NCBI GenBank assembly: GCA_034401795.1
Contig: CM067369.1
Location: forward strand, 182,257,445 to 182,321,444
Direction of reading: 5' to 3'
Source of the DNA: Chaetoderma sp. LZ-2023a
Taxonomy: Eukaryota > Mollusca > Caudofoveata > Chaetodermatida > Chaetodermatidae
DNA: 64,000 nucleotides
Below the pieces are notes generated by a model. The model was given only the letters and a program-made list of their open reading frames with translations, did not search any database and was not told where the DNA came from. Both the position numbers and the translations under genes were made by a program. Positions 55,685 through 64,000 of this stretch are shown here, piece after piece; position 1 is the first letter of the stretch; every line of letters begins with the position of its first letter.

Positions 55685-56600
55685 TGCTCCCGTAGCCGTC
55701 TGTAGGTAAATATTTGTAGGCTTAAGGGGGTGCCTTTTTATGAGGTGGGATGCTCTCATACAAGCACTGGTTAAAAACGGTGATAGAAGCTCCGGTGTCG
55801 ACGGTGGCGCTTGTAGAAACGCCACTAAACAGATAGGCACATTTGTAGATTACTTTACGATGAACCTGCGGAAGCGTTTCCCATGATGCTGTCTGCAATA
55901 ATGGCAGGGGAACAGCATCACTCTGTATATATTCCGACTGTCTCCTTATTGTTTCTCGCAATGTTGCAGGTGGCTGAGTGAGGAATGGGCCAGTTCGTCG
56001 TCTCCGCTGGGGTGTAGGCTGCGGTAAAGATGGAGCTGGGGGTAGCAATGGTGGTGGCGTTATTGTTGTTTCTGTGTGAGCAGTATTGGTATAAACAGCG
56101 GCGTGTACGGGATGACAGATAAGTTCTACCTGTTCAAGCAATTTCTGACAACGCTTCATAGGATGTTTTGTTGAAGCACAAAAGAAGCAGCATGGTTTGC
56201 ATGGACGTGCGTTCTTCCGTCCATGTCGCCGCTTGTGAATCCATGAGGCGGAATGAGTCGTCTCCCCCGAATCACTACTGTCTGTTGATGCTGAAGATGA
56301 TGCTGATTGGGGTGGTGTTCTGCAAACCACCAGGGTGCACAGAGAATCTGGTGTCTTGGTGGCGGGACGTGGTGCTTTCAGAAACGTGGTTTCAGCGGAG
56401 GTACTACAACCTACTACTGCCGTTTTACAAAGAAAAGAAGGTCTGTTGTGTACGGAATAGGAGGGGGGTGTCCTTGCTGTGGATTGGGGAGGCAACGTCG
56501 GCACGGACATATTGGAAGTCGTGGATGTTGGTGTTGGTGTGAAAGCTGATTTCTGTGGATGATGGTTAGTCACTGAACGTTGTTGTGTGTAAGCCGCAGT
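55685..56600 (-). pseudogene. pol: pol N-terminus of element 3: knuckle and truncated protease
   Basis: A 283-codon frame (56573-55722) has a Thr/Ser/Pro-rich start, KTAVVGCSTSAETT, then a perfect second CCHC knuckle (CFFCASTKHPMKRC, about 56180) and, at its end, the retropepsin active site TVDTGASITVF (about 55800). Shortly after, sequence jumps from protease (near 55685) directly to the region before integrase, so protease C-terminus, RT and RNase H are deleted. A CCHC knuckle at the start of pol, in addition to the one at the end of gag, is unusual. Confidence 0.87.
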
Positions 56601-56656
56601 TGAGCCGAGAGAGGAATGTGGGCACTGAAGTGGGTCGGTATATTTCGGTACCCTTA

Positions 56657-56830
56657 TAGTCCAGTCAATCTAGGCCAAAAATATTTTAACCCGGAACAAA
56701 TTGCAACAGAATTTTTTTACCTCGCCCAGTGTATAGGGGGGCCATCATGTACAACATATCAAAAGTTCTCCAAAATTCCAATAGGGGAAAGGGTAAAATT
56801 TGCATAATTATTTCCAGATTTGGGCCATTT
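56657..56830. repeat. Left terminal inverted repeat of the Academ-like element
   Basis: TAGTCCAGT, GAACAAATTGCAAC (56694) and CATATCAAAAG..CTCCAAAAT (near 56755) recur in inverse order near the right end. Confidence 0.75.
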
Positions 56831-57114
56831 CACCTGAAAAATCCATTTTTCTTTATTTCTTTAAAACCGGTATGTAATATATGTGTGACTGGGTATTTTT
56901 GGACTTTTTTAGTAATAAATGAATACGATTGACATATTCTCCACAAATTAAATGTATTGTGTTATGCCACTTGCATGAATTTACCTAATACCATCATTGA
57001 TATTGATACAATACATATTATATTTTATTATGTCACGGTATTGTGTGTTTCTAAGCTAAGCTAAGATGAAATAGTATGGCATAGGTACCTGGTTTCTACT
57101 AATTTCATCTTGCA

Positions 57115-60100
57115 TCAATTATCCAAGTCATCTTCCTCAATGAGAGTTATTGAATTCTTACCCTTACAGTCTTCGCAGGCGGATGTGCAGCTGAGCCCAT
57201 GTTTTCTACAGGTGCATCTCTTTTATTCACAGCCAGTTTTGCAGCTGCATCTAAATGAATACAGTAAATTGTCAGGTGCTGCCAGCATGTCAGTCTTAAC
57301 AGGCAGCATTTGGTGGTTGAGAACTTTCCAGCCCCATTCTGTTGGATCCATATCTCCAGCATCTCCTCTCCAAACTTGAATTTGGTAGTACACGTGAAGA
57401 CTGTGAAACTTTGCGGATGCGGGTGTTGGTGGTAAATCTCGTGCTTCAACATACTTGGAACTTTTTGCAACCTTCTCCCTGAATCGCTTGTACCGCAAAG
57501 CAACTAGACTATCCATTGAAGTGCCATTGTATAGAATAAGCATTGCCTTCTCACCTGCTTTTATCACGTCATCTTTATTCGCATTACTCATTGTAAACAC
57601 TTCAGCAATTTGAGAGAGTTCTTTGCAGCACTGGATTTTGCTAAGGGATGCAGATTTTCCAATTCCATAAAGCCTAGATGTTGAGTCACAGCCAAGGATA
57701 GCATGGATAAATAACAGCTGTGAGCACAAACAGAACCCGAGTTTTTCCTTTGCCATTTTGATATTCCACAGTCGGGGTTTCTTTGCATTTTGCTTTGGCT
57801 CTGGTCTGAAAAATAGCTGACAGCCATTCATATCAGTATGGTATAGAAGCAACACCAGTAGGTCGGTATCGTCTCCAACAAGAGCAGTATTTGTTGACTT
57901 TGAAACCAAGATAGCCGTTTGCGTAATTAAGACATCAGCATCACCGCTTGCCTTTATCGTTAAGCATCCAGCTGGTTCGAGAGATGAACTTAAGATTGAT
58001 ATGAACCGATGTTTGTTCTGCTTGTTACTAAGAAAATCAGGCTTACTCAGAGTTACAACTGTTTGCGGAGTCAGTACAACAGTTGCGCCTGATCCACGAG
58101 TTCGCCTCTTATGTGTTACATCTTTTATGTCTGGGCCTTGGTCATAACCATCAAAAACTATGGTAGCCTTTCTATATTTGCTTATGCAATATTTTACATA
58201 TCTTTGACAAACATTTGCAAATGTCTCTCCACGCTGCCATGGAACACGGTGTAATAGAGCTCCTCCATCAAGCACATAGTGGACAGAATCTGGAAGGACT
58301 GCATCTTCATTTTGAATTAATTTCCACAATGCATCAGCAAGTACCGGCTTATTTGCTTCCCATGGAAGAGATGAATTATCAAAGAGTGCGGGTGGATGAG
58401 CGCACAACTCATACTCAAAATAAGATGCTGGATTCCCTTTTGATCCATTTGTAGCAATTAAACTGAGTCATTGAAATAGGAGTTGTGGATCAATTTGTAC
58501 ACATTCATCATCAATCTTGAGAGATATTTTGGATGCTAAGGTAATAGCTTGTCTCTTTCTCTGGAACGAAATGCTTGATACACATTGGCCACACATCGAA
58601 TTAATAATTGATTCTCCAATATCTTTAGCATCGTCAACATTGACTGATTCATGTGCAGACAATCCACTAACAAGTCCTCTAAGAGAAGGGTCTGGTCCAA
58701 ATGGATTCAGTTCACTAAGGATTTTGAGAAGTTTGTAAGTATCATCCATATCACGCTTTATTCGAGATTGTGTGGAATCTTTGTGTTGTTCACTTGAATC
58801 ACAGTTTACCCCAGAGAGCTCTTGCATTGCATTACACACATCTGCACATGCGGGCATAGACAACAACCAAACAAGACGCTGAAGTTCTGTCATTCCACGA
58901 CCTCGTGTTAGACCACCACTTGACTTTACACTTCTGGACCTGCTCAATAACTAGATCAGTAGATAACCCTGCCCAATACCTATCACTTCGATGAATGACA
59001 TGATGACCATTGAGGAAGCTGGTGTGTATATCTGGATGACTTTCAGGTATTTCTAACATCTTTTGTAAATATACATATGCAGACTTGGCGTACAGATTAT
59101 GCCCAGCGGCTGCAAAATATGGAAGCATCTCACGAACGGTCTGAAGGTGCATGTTCCAATCACCAGTTCGTTCTGCCTTAATGAATTTGCGCAGAATGTC
59201 AACCAACTCCATATACAAAAGCCAGAGTCGTGCAGTCCTCTTATCTTTCACGACCACCTTCTCTGAGTCTAGTTTGTCCTTGACATCATGTAATGCATTT
59301 TCCGAGGACAATCTTGTAGCTACATACGGATTTTTGATAATGTCATCATAGAGCTCTCCAACTTTAACCAGACTTTTATTTAGGGAACTTTCAATCATTT
59401 CATGTCCTGCAACATTATCATCATTGTCAAACAATTCTTTTGAATGCATTGCAGCGGAATATTCTACTGTGTCAACTTCAGCATCTGCAATTGTAGGTAG
59501 TGGTAGGTTGTATGCATTTGCAATCAAGATTGTACTGAGAGAAGCAAAAACCATGAGGTGTCCTCGAACTGCTCGAGAAATTGCCTTTCCACTAAGAATG
59601 TGTTTGACAGCATTCTCAGCGTAGACTACCTCTAGAATAGGCGCAAGACCGCTTCCTGCCATTAAGTGACCAATGCAGCCAAGGAAGCTCATCTCCATAT
59701 GAAGACCTCCGAGTGTTAGAATAATTTGCTTTAATGGACTCCAGCTCGGCTCAATCTCTATGATAGTCATAGCTTTCCAAAATAAGGGCTGATCAAATGT
59801 AATCACGGGTGCAACATGGTATCGGTTTGCCTGTTCACAAACATAAGTCAAAGTGGAAAAGATGCAGGTCATGTTACTTGGCTCTAGATCTATCATCGGA
59901 AGGAAAATAACAGACGATTTACCTGGATAAACTCCTTGGTGAACAGTTTGCATCATGCCAGACCATGACTGTCTCCTTGAACGCAGAAACAAAGAGAAAT
60001 CCCAGAGGATGTCAATGTCAGCTGTTGGGTCTGTTTGTTCCATCGCAGTTAACTCCTTAAAGGTCAATGGGAAGTTCCTGGTATGCTGGGACTCAAAGTT

Positions 60101-61533
60101 CCTGATACAGATCTTGCCAACTTGCTTGATATCTTCAGATGTTACATTTTTCTTTGGAATAAGTTTGCACGAAAGGTTTCCTGGTGTAACAGATGCAATG
60201 ATTATGCCCATCTATTGTGCAAATATTGTGATCCACATTGTCGGCAACAAACTGAATGAACTCGCCTGATAATGGCTGTGGTAGATCTCCACCATGAAGT
60301 GATGCACTGCGCTCAAACCTCTGTATCTCCGCGTATGAACATCCAAATCCGTGCTTGTACAAGGTGTCAACAATAAATCTAGATCCAAATTTATGGTGCA
60401 TCTCACATGACAGCCCGAACTGCAAAGGTGCCAAAATAACTCTAGGACGAGCTCCTTGCATAATAGCCTGTCCAACTGATGCCTGTTTCATTTCTGTGTC
60501 TTTTCCAGTAAACAAAAATCCGCAATAATTCCCGCAGTGTCTCTGGTAAATAATTCAATGCCTTTACTGGGTCGCTCATTTGCTCCCTTGATGGATAGCT
60601 TTCAGATGATGTGCATGAATCAAGTAACTTAATATCGTGTCTAAGCAGTTTGGCAGCTGTCTGGATGATTAGCATGCTCTCTGATTTGGAATCCTTTCTC
60701 TTCTGTTCCTTATAGAAGTCAGTCAAAATAGTAGATGCTTTAGAACGAAAGGTAACGTTTGGCTTACCATTCACAGTGCTAATAAATATTTCATCGCCAT
60801 AATTATCTTTTATTTTATCCTGCATGTATTTTGTACTGTATGCTTTATTCTCTTTATCATCGAGATACTCTTGCATTTTATTAACGAGGTCGTGCAGGGT
60901 CAGCTGCTCATCATCATTATTTTCAAGAAATGCCATTGTCGCACTAAATGCTCTTACTCTGTCCAAGTCTTCTGGCCTTCCATGTTTTTGGGATGAGCAA
61001 GATGAGTGCAGCTGAGGGATATTTTTCATGGTTCGAAAATTTATGCTGCAGCTTTGATGGTATACTGCATTGACAACGCATAAATCTGGCGTGAAGGCAA
61101 GCCGCCCAGCTACAAGTTTGCCCCATTCGTCTTTTCTCTGCTCACAGGCCTCGGCGATACTACATTGAAAGTCATGAGTACTTACTGGATAAATATCATA
61201 GCCACGTTTCTTTCCATCTTGAATTTTTGCAGGGTATCCGCATAGCAAACAATGTTCACTAAAATTGAATGTTGGACTTTCTGAACGGAGTGTTCGCATG
61301 GGTGGCGGAGATTGTTCAATTTTCTCTGCATCACGGGCAATCCGCTTGGGATCAATGAACTCCCGTAGACATTCTACATGAACCCTCTGTCCTACTTCAG
61401 CTATGACATCGCTTTCACGGGCTCTGCTAGCATTGTTAATACCGTCACAGCCTTTAACTCGAAACTTAACAGTTTGTGAGCCATTTTCTAGGCTCTGGTT
61501 ACAAATAACGCATGTATCTAAATCCATGTCCAT
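57115..61533 (-). pseudogene. Academ-like transposase with zinc fingers, XPG/PIN-like nuclease and Cys-rich tail
   Basis: Starting at ATG 61533, a 363-codon frame has two Cys/His-rich fingers (CVICNQSL ... VHVECLREFI; CLLCGYPAKI) and VYHQSCSINFR. Frameshifts near 60500 and 60215 lead to GEFIQFVADNVDHNICTIDG (near 60240) and then a 459-codon frame with FLPMIDLEPSN (59895), VITFDQPLFWKA (59780), TLGGLHMEMSFLGCIGHLM (59710) and LSGKAISRAVRGHLM. These are candidate catalytic regions. A third shift near 58935 gives SGGLTRGRGMTELQRLVWLLSMP. After a TGA at 58468 the same frame continues with ELCAHPPALFD and the nuclease-like motifs VFDGYDQGP (58150), ASGDADVLI (57945), VGDDTDLLVLL (57870) and HAILGCDSTS (57690). 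A TAA at 57223 cuts a Cys-rich tail (CSCKTGC, CTCRKHGLSCTSAC) ending at 57115. The copy is nearly complete but inactive. Confidence 0.8.
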
Positions 61534-61832
61534 ATTCTGATTGAATTGTATAGAAATTTATTCAAATTGTGAGATAAAAGTGAAAATTAAAATGCAATTT
61601 ATTTTAGATAAAATTTTAAAAGCGAAAAACAAAATTAAACTTACTTTAAATATAATTTTTTTAAATTACCCCGGCCCTGTGCATACAACCATATTTAATC
61701 TGCGGTTTGGAGAATTTGTACAAGTGGTTCAAGGAAATATTGCCAATTGCTTACTGTCTTCCGTGACCATGAAATTCAGAGCTTAGACAACATTTCTACT
61801 TCGTTTATTTGCGGAATGAACCAGGTAAGGGA

Positions 61833-62006
61833 AGTTTCATTATTCGGATAATGGCGGTAGCTAAATATGCGAATTTACCCACTTTCCCATCGAGCGATTT
61901 TGGAGGACTTTTGATATGTGACACCTGGCAGTCCCATGAATGCCGCAGAAAAGAAATAAATTATGTTGCAATTTGTTCTAGGTTAATTTGTAGTTTTACT
62001 GGACTA
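61833..62006. repeat. Right terminal inverted repeat of the Academ-like element
   Basis: Inverse counterpart of the left end: GTTGCAATTTGTTC at 61965-61978 and ACTGGACTA at 61998-62006, followed by the TTA duplication. Confidence 0.75.
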
Positions 62007-63845
62007 TTAGGAGTTTGATGGTTCCTCTTGTTGCGGTGTGGTGCAGTCCGTCACAGGCATTGTGGAGGGAGGCCGGTTAGGACACCATTCCCTCCAATGT
62101 CCCGGCTGACCGCATTCAAAACAGATGTTCGGTGGTGGTGCAGCGCTGGTAGTGTTTGTTGTCCTAAACTGTGTGGTAGCGAGGTTTGTGCTGAGTGTGG
62201 TGACTAAGTTGGTGAGTGCGGCGACCTGTTTGTTGATCGCTTCTATCCACTCTCTCATGTTGCCATTGTTGTTGTTGTTTCGCTGATTTCTGCGCCCTGG
62301 CGCTCTGCTGTACCCACCACTGCAGGCACGGCCCCTTCCTCCAGGCGCTTGATTCGGACTGGTCTTCTGCGTATCTGATACTGGTGGTGTTGTCTGCGCA
62401 GTGGGTGTTGCTGATCTGGGGGGAACACTGGCGGGCGAGGCGACAGCTGCACCGTCTATCTCATTGATAGGATGGAGTTGGCGTCGGTTATGTTTTCCCC
62501 GCTCCGGGAGGTTCTCGATACAGACAACGGGTGCCATTAATTGGGCCAAATTCCTGTGGTCACCGAGAAATAATGTTTCCTTTAGAGTGGGTTCACCGCT
62601 TAATGCATTGATGAACGTATCACGATGTAAGTGGAGTATGCCATCCACATTGGTGCTCGGATATGCTCGGCTAACTAGCCTTCTGATTCGGCTATCTAAC
62701 TCGGGTGTTTCTCCCGCGCGTCGTCGTAAATTCTTGAGTTGAAGACGACTGGTTTCCCCGAGAGCTGTGTCGCCAAATCGCTCCATAAGTGCTCGTTCCA
62801 TCTGTGTGTAAGTAGGCGTACGATCCATCCCCAGATCCGCAAGAACTTGCAGGGCTTTCCCCGAAGGTTTTGCTGCAAGATATTCACCCATCTGGCTGTC
62901 ATCCCAGCGGTTAGTCCGACTTATTATTTGGAACTGGATTTTATAATTTGTCCAGTCATTCTCCCCACTAAATTCTGGGGGTGGGGGGGGGGGGTGGGCT
63001 GGAGTATGACTCGACCAAATCCGCGGGAAGAGTGCAGGGGTTGAAATCTGGGTGGTGCTGATATCTGAGAGTTGGCGGATTGTACTGATGTTGGTCTTGG
63101 TGCCGGTGGTGGTGGTGTTAGTGTATCCCATCGATGCCAATGCCGATGAGCGAGGACATGCGTACTCCAATTAACTCAGTCTGCACCGGTGGTTGAACCA
63201 TATACTGGCATGGGTCTATGAACGGAAGGCGGATTGCGGTGGAGAGTGCGTGATTGCTCCTCCCATGGTGAGGGTTGTTGTTCCTCATATGGCAATGGCG
63301 CAAGTGGCTGATGGCTATGATATGTGGCATGACCAATATACTGGCGAAATGGTGGAGCCGATTCCTCCCGATGACTCCGCGGTGTTCCCCTTGAATATAG
63401 CGTTTCGCTAGAAGGTGACGGTGCATGAGGTTGTATATGTGGTGGATTATCACCCGGCCATAATGTCTCTGTAGATGACATGGGCGAACGATAGTAGTCT
63501 GAAGGGCTGTAGATATGCCCATAGTCGGGTCTTTGTCAGAGTCGTACACGATTCGGCCCTGATAGAGTTGGCCTGTCGCGGATGTCCGAAAGAGTTCTAA
63601 ACTCTGTTCCCGCCTGTGAGGCATCTCGAAAGGTGTTATCGCTAACAGGCGAAAACAGGTTATAGTGCGGAGTTGTTGATTCCGCAGAATTTCTGGCATA
63701 GTCGGTGAGCATGTGTGCTGAGAATCCGTTGTATGAGGCTACTTCTTGATCAAGAGAGTCCTCGCTGAATGGAGATGTTATTGTACTGAGCTCACTATAT
63801 GGTTTGGGCATGAGTTCACTGTGCGTTATTACTGTTGTTCTTTGA

Positions 63846-63863
63846 GCCCCACATTGGGCGCCA
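63846..63863 (-). other. Primer binding site of element 3, tRNA-Lys(CUU)
   Basis: On the minus strand TGGCGCCCAATGTGGGGC, 17 of 18 bases identical to the complement of tRNA-Lys(CUU) 3' ends, two bases downstream of the LTR end CTGCA. Confidence 0.92.
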
Positions 63864-63865
63864 CT

Positions 63866-64000
63866 TGCAGGTCGTCAGGCGGTGTTGGGCCGTTCCGATG
63901 GCTCATGTTGACTCGTCGCACCATAAGTGCATGATGAGTGACGACGCTGGTTAGCATCCTGTCTCGGGGTGACGGACCTTGAATGAGACTGCCCTGCGGG
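63866..64000 (-). repeat. End of the 5' LTR of gypsy element 3 (cut by window edge)
   Basis: It aligns with the final 135 bases of the other LTRs (CACTCATCATGCACTTATGG and the GCGACGAGTCAACATGAGC stretch) and ends CGACCTGCA. The rest of the 3.6-kb LTR should lie right of the window. Confidence 0.9.

Larger units (their letters stand above)
56657..62006 (-). mobile_element. Academ-like DNA transposon (5350 bp) inserted in gag/pol junction
   Basis: Both ends carry an inverted TAGTCCAGT (56657-56665 and 61998-62006) and a second inverted block GAACAAATTGCAAC (56694-56707 and 61965-61978), within a longer imperfect terminal repeat of up to about 170 bp. TTA flanks both sides (56654-56656 and 62007-62009). 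Elements 1 and 2 have the uninterrupted site (AAACTCCTATGGG in element 1), so insertion with a 3-bp TAA/TTA duplication is directly shown. The single long gene inside encodes an XPG/PIN-like nuclease and Cys-rich tail. Academ transposons are described with an XPG nuclease, Cys-rich domain and 3-4 bp duplications, and this fits. Superfamily assignment is from memory. Confidence 0.85.
43449..64000 (-). mobile_element. Ty3/gypsy element 3 (minus), with three nested insertions, left LTR to beyond window
   Basis: Read on the minus strand from the right: end of the 5' LTR (64000-63866), primer binding site, gag, Academ-like transposon insertion, knuckle plus protease start, a deletion of RT/RNase H, nearly full integrase, a 3' region with a zinc-finger gene, a LINE insertion, and a 3' LTR containing a Tc1-like element. 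The polypurine tract and the first ~287 bp of the 3' LTR have been deleted at 48348. It supplies the integrase and 3' gene lacking in element 1. Confidence 0.9.
62007..64000 (-). pseudogene. gag: gag of gypsy element 3, beginning in the LTR beyond the window
   Basis: The minus-strand frame is open through the LTR end and the primer binding site (ASGAQCGAQRT) into SELMPKPYSEL and on to a stop at 63536. After two shifts a 387-codon frame (63170-62007) carries the capsid-like region (PPEFSGENDWTNYKIQFQI, ALMERFGDTALGETSRLQL), an Asn-rich linker and a perfect nucleocapsid knuckle (CFECGQPGHWREWC, near 62110). The present stop is the TAA made by the transposon's target duplication. A G run at about 62975-62990 lengthens a Pro stretch. 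This is the best preserved Gag core in the window. Confidence 0.88.

Noticed and set aside
62255-63044. Several plus- and minus-strand frames overlapping element 3 gag
   Set aside because: Shadows of gag in other frames.

Overview
This window is gene-poor, repeat-dominated DNA from an invertebrate animal. The evidence is an intronless rhodopsin-type receptor, CR1/L2-type LINEs, a Tc1-like transposon, an Academ-like transposon, fold-back MITEs and Ty3/gypsy elements. The species cannot be named from the sequence; a marine invertebrate is a guess. The only host-like intact gene is the class A GPCR at 29815-30771 (minus). No tRNA, rRNA or CRISPR was seen.

Layout. 1-5900: no recognisable gene, one small hairpin and a tandem duplication. 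5901-6321: decayed BTB/BACK-like fragment. 6880-8304: LINE RT remnant with a (TTA)n tail. 8480-10550: heavily decayed remnant of a multicopy XPG/PIN-nuclease-like, Cys-rich transposon protein. 12203-26855: Ty3/gypsy element 1 (plus), inserted in a ~380-bp dispersed repeat. 27421-29520: second LINE (minus) with a mutated catalytic motif. 29815-30771: GPCR. 30990-37310: MITEs, dispersed repeats and microsatellites. 37584-43448: 5' part of gypsy element 2 (plus). 43449-64000 and beyond: gypsy element 3 (minus), apparently inserted into element 2 and itself carrying a Tc1-like element in its 3' LTR, a LINE in its 3' region and a 5.35-kb Academ-like transposon at the gag/pol junction.

The most interesting system is this gypsy family. 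Its LTRs are about 3.6 kb (3597 and 3589 bp in two copies). They begin TGTAGTTCGG and end CTACA, followed by a two-base spacer and a primer binding site matching the 3' end of tRNA-Lys(CUU). The promoter of two LTRs holds a perfect five-unit heat-shock element, two CCAAT boxes, a CRE-like site and TATAAAA. The Gag reading frame starts inside the LTR and runs through the primer binding site. Element 3 also carries a two-finger C2H2 protein gene downstream of integrase, behind its own CRE/TATA motif that closely resembles the LTR promoter. Allowing for deletions and insertions, the intact element would be roughly 17-18 kb (inference). No copy here is intact: elements 1 and 3 have roughly complementary deletions in pol, and several nonsense codons look like CGA to TGA changes.
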